From Mycobacterium paraseoulense (GTDB lineage Bacteria > Actinomycetota > Actinomycetes > Mycobacteriales > Mycobacteriaceae), in assembly GCF_010731655.1 (NCBI RefSeq), contig NZ_AP022619.1, positions 2,356,001 to 2,420,000 on the forward strand: 64,000 nt of DNA. The letters are read 5' to 3'. The notes below the pieces were generated by a model. It was not told where the DNA came from, searched no databases, and saw only the letters and a program-made list of their open reading frames with translations. How positions within the stretch are numbered: the first letter of the stretch is position 1; every line of letters starts with the position of its first letter. A program made the translations under genes and the position numbers. Positions 49,975 to 60,531 of the stretch are shown one piece after another.

Positions 49975-52900
49975 TCATTCGGCCGAGACCTCGTAGGCAT
50001 CGCCCTCACCCAGCCGGGACGCCGGGTTCAGCAGCATCGCCGCCTCCTGGCGCTTCTCCGGTACGTCGTGGTCGAAACGGCGGTCCGCCGGCCGCTCAAA
50101 CATGGGCGCGCCGCCGGCGATCGCCGACGCCAACCGGCGCTGACCGGCCAGCAGCCGCGCCTCCGCGCGCCGCTGGTAGTCCGCCCGCTGCTCGGGGTTC
50201 AGCGCGGCGATGAAGGCCTGCGGGTGCACCAGCGCCACCAGACCGGACACATGCCCGAACCCGAGGCTGGTCACCATGCCGGCCTTCAGCGGGAACTTCT
50301 CACCGAGCCGCAGCGTCTCACGCACCCAGACGAAGTGGGCCGAGCCGGCCAGTTCGTCGTCGACGCAATCAAGGCTGCGGTTGGGCGGGATCACCCCGTC
50401 GCGCAGCATCTGGCACAGGCCCATCATCTGGAAGACCGCCGCGCCGCCCTTGGCGTGCCCGGTGAGGCTCTTCTGCGACACCACGAACAGCGGGGCGCCC
50501 TCGGAGCGACCCAACGAGTCGGCCAGCCGCTCGTGCAGTTCGGTCTCGTTGGGATCGTTGGCCAGCGTGGACGTGTCGTGCTTGGAGATCACGGCGATGT
50601 CGTCGGCGCCGACACCGAGCTTGGCCAGCGACCGCGCCAACGCCGATTCCCTGCCGCCGCGGCCCGCGCCCAGCGCGCCCAGACCCGGCGCCGGGATCGA
50701 CGTGTGCACGCCGTCGGCGAACGATTGCGCGTAGGCCACCACCGCCAGCACCGGAAGGCCCATCTTGAGCGCCAGGTCGCCGCGGGCGAGCAGGATGGTG
50801 CCGCCGCCCTGCGCCTCGACGAACCCGAGCCGGCGCCGGTCGTTGGGCCGGGAGAACTTCGAGTCGTGAATGCCCCGGCCGCGCATCATGGACGTGTCGG
50901 CGGTGGCCGCCATGTCACCGAAGCCGATGATCGCTTCCAGCGTCAGGTCGTCGAAGCCGCCGGCCACCACCAGTTCGGCCTTGCCGAGGCGGATCTTGTC
51001 GACCCCCTCCTCGACCGACACCGCCGCGGTCGCGCACGCGCCGACCGGGTGGATCATCGCGCCGTAACTGCCCACATAGCTCTGAATGACATGCGCGGCA
51101 ACAACGTTCGGCAGCACTTCCTGCAGGATGTCGTTCGGCTTGTTCCGGCCGAGCAGATTGCCGTGATACATGGTCTGCATCGACGTCATCCCGCCCATGC
51201 CGGTGCCCTGCGTGCTGGCCACCAGGCCGGGGTGCACCCACCGCATCAACTCGGTCGGGGTGAATCCCGAGGACAAGAACGCGTCGACGGTCGCGACGAT
51301 GTTCCACAGCGCCACCCGGTCGGTGGAGCTGGCCATGTCCTGGCTGATGCCGTACACGGTCGGATCGAACCCGGTGGGGATCTGCGCGCCGACGACCCGC
51401 GACAGCTTGGTCTTGCGCGGCACCCGGATCTCGGTGCCCGCCTTGCGCGTGACCTGCCAGTCGCCCGAATCGGGGACGGGGCGAATGACCGTGTGCTCGG
51501 GATCGAACTCGACGAACCCGCGGGCGTCGGCTTCCGAGGAGACGACGAAGGTGAAGTCCTTGTCCAAGAACACCGACACCAGCAACGGCGACGCGTGATC
51601 GGGGTCGATCGCGCCGTCGTCGACGAACTCGCGAATGCCCACCCGCTCCACCACGGCGTCGTGGTAGCGCTCGACGAGCTCGGCCTCGTCGACCAGATCG
51701 CCCGATTGCGTGTCGTACCAACCGGGTTGCGGGTCGTCCTCCCAGCGGATCAGTCCAGTGGTCCACGCCAGCTCCAGGACGCCGGCCGCCGAGAGTTCGT
51801 TGTCGACCTCCATCTCGAACCGGGTGCGCGACGAACCGTACGGGCCGATCTCGGCACCGCCGACGATCACCACCAGGTCGGCCGGGTCGACGTCGAGGTC
51901 GGCCCATTCCGGCGGAGGCGCCGGGGCGAAGCCGCGCGGCGGGGACGGCAGCGCAGCGATGGTGCCTTCGGCCGCAACGTCTTCCGTCGCCGGCTCGCTC
52001 GATGCGTGCTCGCGGGCCTTGGCGGCCAATTCGGCCATGTCGAGGTTGGCCTCGGCGAGGCCGCCGGTCAGGTCCGCCTTGATCGGCGCGCCGGCCGCCG
52101 CGACCTTGGACTCCACGTCGCACAGGCCCAGCAGCATGGCGGCCATCTCGTCGGTGGAGTACGTGGTGACGCCGGCCTCCTCGACGGCGTCGACGATGGC
52201 GTCGTTGTGGCCCATCAGCCCGGTACCGCGGGTCCAGCCGATCAGCGCGTGCGCGAGGCTGACCCGGGAGGCCCAGGAGGATTCGGCGTGCCAACGGGTC
52301 ACCAACGCGTCCAGCGCCGACTTGGCTTCGCCGTATGCGCCGTCACCGCCGAACATTCCGCGGTTGGGCGAGCCGGGCAACACGACGTGCAGTCGCGACG
52401 CGATGTCGCGCTCGGCGCCGATCTTGGACAGGCCGCCGATCAACCGTTGCACCGCCCACAGCAGAACCTTCATCTCCATCTCGGAGCGCGAACCGGCCTC
52501 CGACAGGTCGCCGGCGACGCGAGGCGCCGCGAAGGGGAACAGCAGTGTGGGAGTCTGCGCGTCCTTGATGTGGATGGATTGCGGCCCAAGGCTTTCGGAC
52601 TGCTCGGTACCGATCCATTCGACCAGGGCGTCGATGTCGGAGTAGGACGCCATGTTGGCGGCGACGACCCATAGCGCGGCGCCATAGCGGGCGTGGTCAC
52701 GATACAGCCCGCGGTAGAACGCGAGCCGCTCGTCGTCGAGCTTCGATGTGGTGGCGACGACGGTCGCTCCACCGTCGAGCAGTCGCGCGACCACCGACGC
52801 GGCGATCGAACCCTTCGAAGCGCCAGTCACCACGGCAACTTCGTTGCTGTAGGGGCCGGGATCGGGGTTCTCCGCCCCGGCGGCGATGCGGCCGTACAGC

Positions 52901-55900
52901 GACGCGTGAATCTGGCGACCGGCGGCCAGCGACTTGCCCTGCCACCAGGTGGCCTGGGTGGCTACGACATGGCCTGCGCCCTCGAACCTTTCGGACAGGG
53001 TCTGCCACCGGGCGTCGATGTCATCCTCGTCGGTCAGCCACAGCTTGGCCAGGTCCTCCCGGGCGCTGGCCCACCGGTCGTCGAACACGACGGCCTTCTT
53101 GGCGTCGAAGGTCGGCGCGACCAGACGCGGCCAGTCCGCGCCGAGTTCGGCGGTGACCAGGTCGATGAGCTCGGCGTCCGTGGCCGTCGGCATGGCGCTG
53201 ACGGGATCGTCGTGGCCCAACTGGTTGAGGATCAGCCGGGCCGCCGAGGCGAGCACACCGTCGCGACCGGTGATCTGGTCGGTGAACTCGCTCAACGCGG
53301 CGGCGTCGACGGTCGCGCCGCCGCCTCCGCCGGACGACGGCAGCGCCACCGCGATGCCGCGCCGCGCGGCGACCGAGGTCACCGCGGCATCGATGACTTT
53401 GTCGACCGAGGCCGCATCGGCCAGCGCGCCCTCGTGCAGGTGGCCCATGGCGCCGCCGCGCACGCTGGTGCCCTCGCGGGTTCCCAGCGCAACTTCGACC
53501 GTCACGTGCTTGGCCCAACCGTCGCCGAGCTCCCACGTCTTCTTGACCCGCTCCGCGATCGCGGCGGGCCGCTTGCCCGAGGGCCCCAGCACGGTGCGCA
53601 ACTGGTCGTTGATCGCGTCGGAAAGCACCGGACCGAAAGGCTTGTACGTGCGCGCGAGCTTGGTCACCTGTGACCGCAGCCCGGCCAGGTCGGCCTCGGC
53701 GGCGCCGTCGATGGCGCCCAGGTTCAATTCCGAACCCAGGTCCACCAGCAACTGGTTGCGCCGCGACGAGGCACCATCGGTGATGGACTCGATGGAGTCC
53801 AGCTCCTCGATCTGGTCGATGCGCATCTTTGCCGACAGCGCGATCAACGCCAGGGTGGCGTCGGCGGCGTCGAACCCGATGTCATCCGGGCGCGGGCCGG
53901 AGGACGCGGCGGCGGGCGCCGGCGCGGGCGCCGCCTCCACCGGGGCGGCCCCCACGGCCACCTCGGCGGCGGGGTCGTCCGCCTCCGGCTCCGGCTCGGG
54001 GTCGGTGTCGGTGGCGAACAGCACCGCCGCGTCGCGCTCGGCGTTGAGCACTTCGACTGTGCTGTGGGCATATTCGGGGAGCTTGAGGGTGTTGGTGGCC
54101 AATCCGGCGACGGTCGGCGCCGACTTCACGCCGATCTCGACGAACCGCTCCACGCCCAGCCCGCCCGCGGCCTGTTCGGTGAACAGCAGGTCCTGGGTTT
54201 CGATCCAGCGCACCGGGCTGGCGAACTGCCATGCCAGCAGCTCGATCAAGACGATGCGCGCCATCTCGTTGCGGCGCTCGTTGAGCCAGGTGTCGTAATC
54301 GGCGAGGATCTCGTCGAGCGGCTCGGCGGGCACCAAATCCCGGATCTCCTGGATGAAGTCGCGGTCCAGGGTGAACGGACGTGGCACCAGGTTCGGAATG
54401 TAGCGGCCGATGATGACGTCGGGATCCTTGTCACGCGGCATGACACGTTCCAGCGAGCGGCGGAATTCGGCCACCCCGACGCGCAGCACCCGCGAGTGGA
54501 ACGGCACGTCGATACCCGGCACGAGGATGAACGAGCGCTTGCCGCCGGTGAGCTCGCGGCGCCGCTCCACCTCGGCCTCCAGCTCCTCCAAACCGCGAAC
54601 CGTCCCGGCGATCGCATACTGCGAACCGCGCAGGTTGAAGTTCACGATCTCCAGGAATTCACCGCTGCGCTCGGCGATGCCGGCCACAAACCCGGGCACC
54701 TCGTCGTCCGGCAGGTCGATCTGCGACGGCCGGATCGCCGCCAGCCGGTAGTTCGAACGGCCCAGCTCGTCGCGCGGCACGATGTCGTGCATCTTCGAGC
54801 CGCGGTGGAACACCGTCTCCAGCAACGCTTCCAGCTCGTAGATGCCGGTGACGCAGGCCAGCGCGGTGTACTCCCCAACGGAGTGGCCGCAGGCGATCGC
54901 ACCCTCGACGAACGCGCCCTGCTCGCGCATCTCGGCGACCTGCGCCGCCGCCACCGTGGCCATCGCGACCTGGGTGAACTGCGTCAGGTACAGCACCCCC
55001 TCGGGGTGGTTGTAGTGCACGCCGCTGGCGATGATGCTGGTCGGGTTGTCGCGCACCACGTGCAGCACCGAGAAGCCCAGCGTGTCGCGGGTGAACTTGT
55101 CCGCTTTGTCCCACACCTTGCGGGCGGCCTTGGAGCGGGCGCGGACGTCCATGCCCATGCCCTTGTGCTGAATCCCCTGACCGGGGAAGGCATACACCGT
55201 GTGCGGGGCGGCCAGGCGCGCCGTCGCCGACATCACCAGGTCGGACCCTATGCGGGCGGACACGTCCAAAACCTCTGCGCCCTGGTCGATTCCGACGCGC
55301 TCGACACGGAAGTCGACCTCGTCGCCGGGACGCACCATGCCCAGGAAGCGAGCGGTCCAACCGACCAGGCGGGCGGGCGGCCGGGCTTGGCCGTCGGTGG
55401 CGGTCACCGCGTGCTGCGCGGCCGCCGACAACCACATGCCATGCACGATGGGCAATTCCAGGCCGGCCAGCAGGGCGGCGGCCCGGTCGGTGTGGATCGG
55501 GTTGTGGTCACCGGACACCATGGCGAACGGCCGCATGTCGACCGGGGCGGTCAACCGGACGTCGCGGCGGCGGCGACGCGGGGTGTCGGTCGCGTTCTCC
55601 GACACTGCGCCGCCGGCCCGCACCGGCTCGGTGAGCTCGGCGGAGCCGGTGCGCCCAAGGATCGCGAACCGCTCGTCGAGGCTGGCGATCGTCGCGCCGT
55701 CGGGGTCGGCGATGGTCACTGCGACCCGGACGACACGGCCCATGTCCGTGTCCTCCGCCGGCGAAGCCGTTGCGGAGATTGCCAATTCGGCCGGGATTGT
55801 GGGCACCGCGCCGACCACGTGGGCGGCGTGGTCGAGGTGCACGAGGCTGAGCAGGCCCTCGACGACCGGGACGCCGGTGTCGGTGACCGCCGAGCCGATC

Positions 55901-58900
55901 GCCGCGAAGACGGCCGGCCAGCAGAGGCCCACCAGCGCGTCGGGCACGGTGCTGAGGCCCGGTGCCAGCGTCTCGGAGAAGGTGGCCGTGACTCCGGTGT
56001 GGTCGGCGACCCGCTCGGGATCCCAGTCGACCGTCGCGCTGGCCGTTCCGTCGACGACCGCGGGCAGGAACTCCGGCCCGTCGACACCGGCGGCGATCGC
56101 CAGCACCGCCCGCATGGCGGTCGCGGCGTCCTCGGTCGGCACCACCGGAGTCCCGCCGTCAACGGTGTTGGCGGGCAGGGTGAATGGGATGTCGATCCAA
56201 GTTCCCGACAACGGGACGCTCAGCACCACCCGGTCGCCGTCGACCTGAAGCCGCGCCCCGGTGGACGAGTGTGTGGCGCGCCGGCTTTCGGGGCCGTCGT
56301 GCACGAGCCAGTCACCGGGGTCGGCGATCCGGTGGACGGGGTTGGTCGCGGTGCGACCGGCCCACTGCACGTCGGGAGCGTCGAGCACGACGGCCAGCGG
56401 TCCGGTCACGTCGGCGCGGCCCATCCGGCGCGACGCGACGGCCCGCGGCTGCCCGTTGGAGGACAGCACCTCGTCGATGGCGGCCCGCTCGAAGCGGTCC
56501 AGCAGTTCACCGACGGGTTCGTCCATTCGGGTAATGCCGGCCACCGCCGCGGTACCAGGGATGATGCAGACCTGGTCGGCGTCGTAGCGGGCGTCGTGGG
56601 CCTGCCACAGCGAGTCGCTTCGCCACCAGCGCCGCACGTCCTTGTCGATGACCGGCACGAAGTTGACCGGCTTGCCCAGCGTCTTGCAGAGACTGACGAA
56701 GAACGGGACGTCGGCCGGGTGCAGCTGCACGGTTTCGGCATCGGGGTATTCGGCGACCAACGTGGCGATGGCCTGCCGGGGGCTTTCCAGTAGCACGGCG
56801 TCGGCGAACAGCGTGTCGATCGGGCCGGAATCGTTTGCGTGCAAACGCGCTTCGGCGCGCTGCAGCATCTGCTGGAACCGGTCGCGCCAGGTGTCGGCCA
56901 GCCACGGACTGCCCGGCGCCGCGGTGTCGGCCGTGGAGTTGCCGTCGCCGATGGTCAGCTCGACGTAACGTTGCAGCCATTGCAGGTAGGTCATGTCGGC
57001 GACGTCGCCGAAGTAGGGCTTGGCGGTGTTCGCCATCGCCGCGATGATCTCGTCGCGACGCGCGGCGACGGCCTCAGCGTCCCCGGCGACCTCGTCGAGC
57101 AGCCGGCCGCATCGCGACGCGCTGTTGTCGATCTCGTGGATGTCGGCACCCAGCTGGCTGCGGCTGGAAGCCATGCCGCCCGCGGCTTTTCCGGCGCCGA
57201 CCCACTGCTCGGTGCCCTGCGTCTCGACGAGCATCCGCTTGACCGACGGCGACGTGGTGGCCTCCTTGGTCGCCATCGCCGCGGTGCCGACCAGGATGCC
57301 GTCGATCGGCATCAGCGGGAAGCCGTACGCCTGCGCCCAACGCCCGGACAGATACTCGGCCGCCCGCTCGGGCGTGCCGATGCCGCCGCCCACGCAGACG
57401 GTGATGTTGGGGCGCGACCGCAGCTCCGAATACGTTGCCAGCAAGAGGTCGTCGAGGTCTTCCCACGAGTGGTGGCCACCGGCGCGCCCGCCCTCGATGT
57501 GCATGATCACCGGCTTGGTGGGCACCTCGGTCGCGATGCGGATGACCGAGCGGATCTGCTCGACCGTGCCGGGCTTGAACACGACGTGGCTTATGCCGAC
57601 GTCGTTCAGCTCCTTGATCAAGTCGACGGCGTCCTCGAGGTCGGGGATGCCGGCGCTGATCACCAGGCCGTCGATCGCCGCACCGGACTGACGCGCCTTC
57701 TGCACCAAGCGCTTTCCACCGACCTGCAGCTTCCACAGGTACGGGTCGAGGAACAGCGCGTTGAACTGATAGGTGCGGCCGGGCTCGAGCAGCGTGGCGA
57801 GTTCCTCGATGCGGCCGGCGAAGATTTCCTCGGTGACCTGCCCGCCGCCGGCCAGCTCGGCCCAGTGCCCGGCGTTGGCCGCCGCCGCGACGATCTTCGC
57901 GTCGACGGTGGTCGGGGTCATGCCCGCGAGCAGGATCGGCGAGCGGCCCGTCAACCGGGTGAACTTCGTCGACAGCTTGACCCTGCCGTCGGGCAGGCGG
58001 ACGACGGTCGGGGCATAGGTCGACCATGCCCGCGCCACCTCCGGTACTGCCCCGACGGTGAAGAGGTTGCGCTGCCCGCCGCGGGTCGCGGCGGGCACGA
58101 TGCCGACGCCCAGGCCCCGGATGACCGGCGCGGTCAGCCGGGTCAGGATGTCGCCGGGACCCAAGTCGAGAATCCAGCGCGCACCGGCGTCGTGCACGCG
58201 GCTGATCTCCTCGACCCAGTCGACGCTTCGCACCAGGATGGCTTCGGTCAGCTCGCGGGCCAGCGCGACGTCCAGGCCGACCTTCTCGGCCCAACCGCCG
58301 ACGATGTCGATGCCATCGGCGAGCCGCGGCGTGTGGAAGCCGACCTCCACCTGCACCGGATCGAAGACGGGCGAGAACACGTCACCGCCGCGCAGCTTGT
58401 TCTTGCGGTCGGACTCTTCCTTCTCCGAGATCTGCTGGCAGTAGAGCTCGAACCGGGACAGCTGTTCGGGCGTCCCGGTGATGACGACCGAACGCCGGCC
58501 GTTGCGAATGGACAGCACCGGCGGCAGCACGGTGCGGACATCCTGCGCGAACTCGTCGAGCAGCCGGCTGATGCGCTCGGGGTCGGCGTTGGTCACCGAC
58601 ACCATCGGCGGGCGGTCGCCGAGCACGGAGATCCCGCGCCGTCGGGCCACCAGCGTGCCGGCCGCCCCGATCAGCTGGGCCATCGCCAGCAGCTCGGCGT
58701 CGCGGGCACCCGCGGCCTTGAGCGACTCGACGGCGAGCACCCCCTGCGAATGCCCGGCGACGGCCACCGGCGGGGTGGCTTGCAGGTCCATGCCTTGACG
58801 TGCCAGCGCGCGCACGGCCGCGATCTGGGTCAGCAGCACGCCGGGGATCGACACCGCGGCCGACGTCAGGTGCTTGTCCGACGGGACCGGATCCTCGGCC

Positions 58901-59205
58901 GCCAGCGCGCGCACCCAAGCGAGCGGCTCGAAACCGATCGGGCGCACCACCACCAATTCCTTGGCCACCGGCTCGAGCAGCAGCTCGACCTCACCGACCA
59001 GCGTTGCCAGGTCCGATTCGATCCCGGCCGACGAGACCAGTTCCTCGAGGGTTTCCAGCCAAGCGCTGCCCTGGCCGCCGAACGCCACGGCGTACGGCTC
59101 GCCGGCCGTCAGACGGTCGACCAGAGCGTGGGTCTCCCCGGCGGCCGGGTGGGGCCCATTTCCATCGCGGTCAGCGGACACCCGATCGTGCTCGTGGATC
59201 GTCAC
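49975..59205 (-). CDS. fas: Type I fatty acid synthase (FAS-I)
   Basis: 3,076 residues (M. tuberculosis Fas is 3,069). Domain order from the N-terminus: acetyl transferase (GHSQG, S153), enoyl reductase, dehydratase (hot-dog, SGDHNPIHTD region), malonyl/palmitoyl transferase (GQGIQHKGMGMD; GHSVGEYTAL), ACP with the phosphopantetheine Ser near residue 1812 (GASSRRNQ), ketoreductase (VVTGASKGSIAASV) and ketosynthase (Cys in GACATAAVSVEEG, His in KHDTSTLANDPNE and GHAKGGAAVF). It makes C16-C26 acyl-CoA, the primers of mycolic acid synthesis. Several large antisense open frames are shadows. Confidence 0.97.
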   Translation of the reverse strand: MTIHEHDRVSADRDGNGPHPAAGETHALVDRLTAGEPYAVAFGGQGSAWLETLEELVSSAGIESDLATLVGEVELLLEPVAKELVVVRPIGFEPLAWVRALAAEDPVPSDKHLTSAAVSIPGVLLTQIAAVRALARQGMDLQATPPVAVAGHSQGVLAVESLKAAGARDAELLAMAQLIGAAGTLVARRRGISVLGDRPPMVSVTNADPERISRLLDEFAQDVRTVLPPVLSIRNGRRSVVITGTPEQLSRFELYCQQISEKEESDRKNKLRGGDVFSPVFDPVQVEVGFHTPRLADGIDIVGGWAEKVGLDVALARELTEAILVRSVDWVEEISRVHDAGARWILDLGPGDILTRLTAPVIRGLGVGIVPAATRGGQRNLFTVGAVPEVARAWSTYAPTVVRLPDGRVKLSTKFTRLTGRSPILLAGMTPTTVDAKIVAAAANAGHWAELAGGGQVTEEIFAGRIEELATLLEPGRTYQFNALFLDPYLWKLQVGGKRLVQKARQSGAAIDGLVISAGIPDLEDAVDLIKELNDVGISHVVFKPGTVEQIRSVIRIATEVPTKPVIMHIEGGRAGGHHSWEDLDDLLLATYSELRSRPNITVCVGGGIGTPERAAEYLSGRWAQAYGFPLMPIDGILVGTAAMATKEATTSPSVKRMLVETQGTEQWVGAGKAAGGMASSRSQLGADIHEIDNSASRCGRLLDEVAGDAEAVAARRDEIIAAMANTAKPYFGDVADMTYLQWLQRYVELTIGDGNSTADTAAPGSPWLADTWRDRFQQMLQRAEARLHANDSGPIDTLFADAVLLESPRQAIATLVAEYPDAETVQLHPADVPFFVSLCKTLGKPVNFVPVIDKDVRRWWRSDSLWQAHDARYDADQVCIIPGTAAVAGITRMDEPVGELLDRFERAAIDEVLSSNGQPRAVASRRMGRADVTGPLAVVLDAPDVQWAGRTATNPVHRIADPGDWLVHDGPESRRATHSSTGARLQVDGDRVVLSVPLSGTWIDIPFTLPANTVDGGTPVVPTEDAATAMRAVLAIAAGVDGPEFLPAVVDGTASATVDWDPERVADHTGVTATFSETLAPGLSTVPDALVGLCWPAVFAAIGSAVTDTGVPVVEGLLSLVHLDHAAHVVGAVPTIPAELAISATASPAEDTDMGRVVRVAVTIADPDGATIASLDERFAILGRTGSAELTEPVRAGGAVSENATDTPRRRRRDVRLTAPVDMRPFAMVSGDHNPIHTDRAAALLAGLELPIVHGMWLSAAAQHAVTATDGQARPPARLVGWTARFLGMVRPGDEVDFRVERVGIDQGAEVLDVSARIGSDLVMSATARLAAPHTVYAFPGQGIQHKGMGMDVRARSKAARKVWDKADKFTRDTLGFSVLHVVRDNPTSIIASGVHYNHPEGVLYLTQFTQVAMATVAAAQVAEMREQGAFVEGAIACGHSVGEYTALACVTGIYELEALLETVFHRGSKMHDIVPRDELGRSNYRLAAIRPSQIDLPDDEVPGFVAGIAERSGEFLEIVNFNLRGSQYAIAGTVRGLEELEAEVERRRELTGGKRSFILVPGIDVPFHSRVLRVGVAEFRRSLERVMPRDKDPDVIIGRYIPNLVPRPFTLDRDFIQEIRDLVPAEPLDEILADYDTWLNERRNEMARIVLIELLAWQFASPVRWIETQDLLFTEQAAGGLGVERFVEIGVKSAPTVAGLATNTLKLPEYAHSTVEVLNAERDAAVLFATDTDPEPEPEADDPAAEVAVGAAPVEAAPAPAPAAASSGPRPDDIGFDAADATLALIALSAKMRIDQIEELDSIESITDGASSRRNQLLVDLGSELNLGAIDGAAEADLAGLRSQVTKLARTYKPFGPVLSDAINDQLRTVLGPSGKRPAAIAERVKKTWELGDGWAKHVTVEVALGTREGTSVRGGAMGHLHEGALADAASVDKVIDAAVTSVAARRGIAVALPSSGGGGGATVDAAALSEFTDQITGRDGVLASAARLILNQLGHDDPVSAMPTATDAELIDLVTAELGADWPRLVAPTFDAKKAVVFDDRWASAREDLAKLWLTDEDDIDARWQTLSERFEGAGHVVATQATWWQGKSLAAGRQIHASLYGRIAAGAENPDPGPYSNEVAVVTGASKGSIAASVVARLLDGGATVVATTSKLDDERLAFYRGLYRDHARYGAALWVVAANMASYSDIDALVEWIGTEQSESLGPQSIHIKDAQTPTLLFPFAAPRVAGDLSEAGSRSEMEMKVLLWAVQRLIGGLSKIGAERDIASRLHVVLPGSPNRGMFGGDGAYGEAKSALDALVTRWHAESSWASRVSLAHALIGWTRGTGLMGHNDAIVDAVEEAGVTTYSTDEMAAMLLGLCDVESKVAAAGAPIKADLTGGLAEANLDMAELAAKAREHASSEPATEDVAAEGTIAALPSPPRGFAPAPPPEWADLDVDPADLVVIVGGAEIGPYGSSRTRFEMEVDNELSAAGVLELAWTTGLIRWEDDPQPGWYDTQSGDLVDEAELVERYHDAVVERVGIREFVDDGAIDPDHASPLLVSVFLDKDFTFVVSSEADARGFVEFDPEHTVIRPVPDSGDWQVTRKAGTEIRVPRKTKLSRVVGAQIPTGFDPTVYGISQDMASSTDRVALWNIVATVDAFLSSGFTPTELMRWVHPGLVASTQGTGMGGMTSMQTMYHGNLLGRNKPNDILQEVLPNVVAAHVIQSYVGSYGAMIHPVGACATAAVSVEEGVDKIRLGKAELVVAGGFDDLTLEAIIGFGDMAATADTSMMRGRGIHDSKFSRPNDRRRLGFVEAQGGGTILLARGDLALKMGLPVLAVVAYAQSFADGVHTSIPAPGLGALGAGRGGRESALARSLAKLGVGADDIAVISKHDTSTLANDPNETELHERLADSLGRSEGAPLFVVSQKSLTGHAKGGAAVFQMMGLCQMLRDGVIPPNRSLDCVDDELAGSAHFVWVRETLRLGEKFPLKAGMVTSLGFGHVSGLVALVHPQAFIAALNPEQRADYQRRAEARLLAGQRRLASAIAGGAPMFERPADRRFDHDVPEKRQEAAMLLNPASRLGEGDAYEVSAE

Positions 59206-59553
59206 GTCTGTATCTCCCTGTATGCGTCATGTACGTCTTACGTATCAGTGCGTTCAGCCGGTCCGAAGGGGACAGGAACTCACAGAGTCCGTCGATTCCG
59301 CATCGAATCGCGACCGAAGATCCGTCTGACCGGTGTGTTGTCGGCGGACCCCTCTTGTGGGTGGAGCGGCGCGGCGGACTGCATCGGCTGTACTAAGAGT
59401 GTCATAAGGATCGACCCCCGTTTTGCGTGGTGATTGGTTACTGGTGAGTTCTACGCATGGGTAACCGTGTCGTGGGTAACACCGGGTTTAATCGGCGGCG
59501 CGGGCGCGGCGAACAAACCTGCTGCATGCAGGTGGTTACGGTCGAGTAGCTAT

Positions 59554-59575
59554 AACTGCGCTGATCAAAGCAGTT
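59554..59575. promoter_or_regulatory. 22-bp palindrome upstream of fas
   Basis: AACTGC and GCAGTT arms around TGATCA, with only the two bases on each side of the centre unmatched (18 of 22 symmetrical). About 350 bases upstream of the fas start. Confidence 0.65.
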
Positions 59576-59578
59576 TTG

Positions 59579-59597
59579 TTATGTAATCGTTATGTAA
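59579..59597. repeat. Tandem TTATGTAA motif, 11-bp phase
   Basis: TTATGTAA at 59579-59586 and again at 59590-59597, one helical turn apart and next to the palindrome. AT-rich in a G+C-rich region, suggesting a protein-binding or promoter element. Confidence 0.7.
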
Positions 59598-59748
59598 AAA
59601 TTTCGAGCCGTGGAAGCCGGTCGAGCCCGCCTCCGTCGCACCGTCCGCGCGGCGCTCGCGCCCGCCGCGCCGGGAAATGAGCGAACGAGTGTTTGCTGGG
59701 ATCTCTAAGAGGAGCGGCCTGCCGGCGCGTGGCGGAGGAGCCGGGCGG

Positions 59749-60471
59749 CTAGGCCCACTGCCCGAATTGCGGCTTGAGGATTTCGTTGATGTCCACACCC
59801 ACCCCGCCGACACTGCGTTTGTCGATCTCGACCTGGTGCAGATGGGCGGCCGGGTGCGTGAATCCCTTGGGCGAGCCCCAGTTGTGCTGCCAGAAGTAGG
59901 AGCCCAAGCCGTCGTGCAGCGCCCAGTCGATGGTCTTCGAATTGGCGTACACACCTGTGCGCTGATGTCCGATCACGGACTCCCAGGACCGCAGGTAGGG
60001 CGCGATCTGCTGTTTGTACTGGTCGTAGGACGGGTCGTCGTCGATCGAGGCGTAGATCGGGGCGCTGGCCGGCCCGCCCGCGGCGGCGTGCAGTTGCATC
60101 CCGCGCTGCGCGTGCTGGAGTCCGGCGTTGGCTCCGCCGAGCCAATCGGCGGTGTTGCCCTTGCCGTACTGGTAACAGGAGACGATTTTCAGTCCGTTGC
60201 TGTTGAGGTCGCGAGCCTCGGCGAACTGAATGGGCTTGCCGAGCATCCAGTTGCCGCCGGGGCGCCGGTCCGACACATACCTGATCGAGCCGACCGCGCC
60301 TGCGGCCCTGATCTGGCTGGCCGGAATGACCCCGGCCGCGTAGTCCAACAGGGTGCCGAGCGACGCCGACGCGGGCACCGGACGCAGCGACGTCCCTGCG
60401 ACGCCCAGGCCCACCAGGGCGGGTGCCGCGGCCGCCAACCTCAGCAGGTCGCGTCGCGAAACCGATGGCAC
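59749..60471 (-). CDS. Tat-exported DUF1906 (glycoside-hydrolase-like) protein
   Basis: 240 residues matching Rv2525c. The N-terminus has a twin-arginine signal (VSRRDLLRLAAAAPALVGLG). The mature domain is the DUF1906 TIM-barrel-like fold (LDYAAGVIPASQIRAAGAVG, then SRYVSDRR-like and GHQRTGVYANSKTIDWAL). Rv2525c has been linked to cell envelope and peptidoglycan metabolism, though its reaction is unproven. The gene leads into the fas control region. Confidence 0.88.
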   Translation of the reverse strand: MPSVSRRDLLRLAAAAPALVGLGVAGTSLRPVPASASLGTLLDYAAGVIPASQIRAAGAVGSIRYVSDRRPGGNWMLGKPIQFAEARDLNSNGLKIVSCYQYGKGNTADWLGGANAGLQHAQRGMQLHAAAGGPASAPIYASIDDDPSYDQYKQQIAPYLRSWESVIGHQRTGVYANSKTIDWALHDGLGSYFWQHNWGSPKGFTHPAAHLHQVEIDKRSVGGVGVDINEILKPQFGQWA

Positions 60472-60531
60472 AAGCGACAGAGTACGACAGGAACACCATC
60501 TGACACATTGACCACACTGATCACATCTGCA

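Larger units (their letters stand above)
59206..59748 (-). promoter_or_regulatory. Control region of fas-acpS
   Basis: 543 bases without a gene between fas and the Tat-exported DUF1906 gene, on the minus strand leading to fas. It holds the 22-bp palindrome at 59554-59575, the 11-bp phased repeat at 59579-59597 and several GGTTAC/GTAACC half-sites (near 59435, 59460, 59475 and 59533). The regulator may be FasR (known for fas in M. tuberculosis), but this sequence was not compared with its operator. Confidence 0.5.

Noticed and set aside
49618..59433. Several open frames of 450-1,000 codons on the plus strand across fas
   Set aside because: They lie antisense to the fas gene, have composition typical of shadows (Arg, Gly, His, Gln) and show no domains or ribosome-binding sites.
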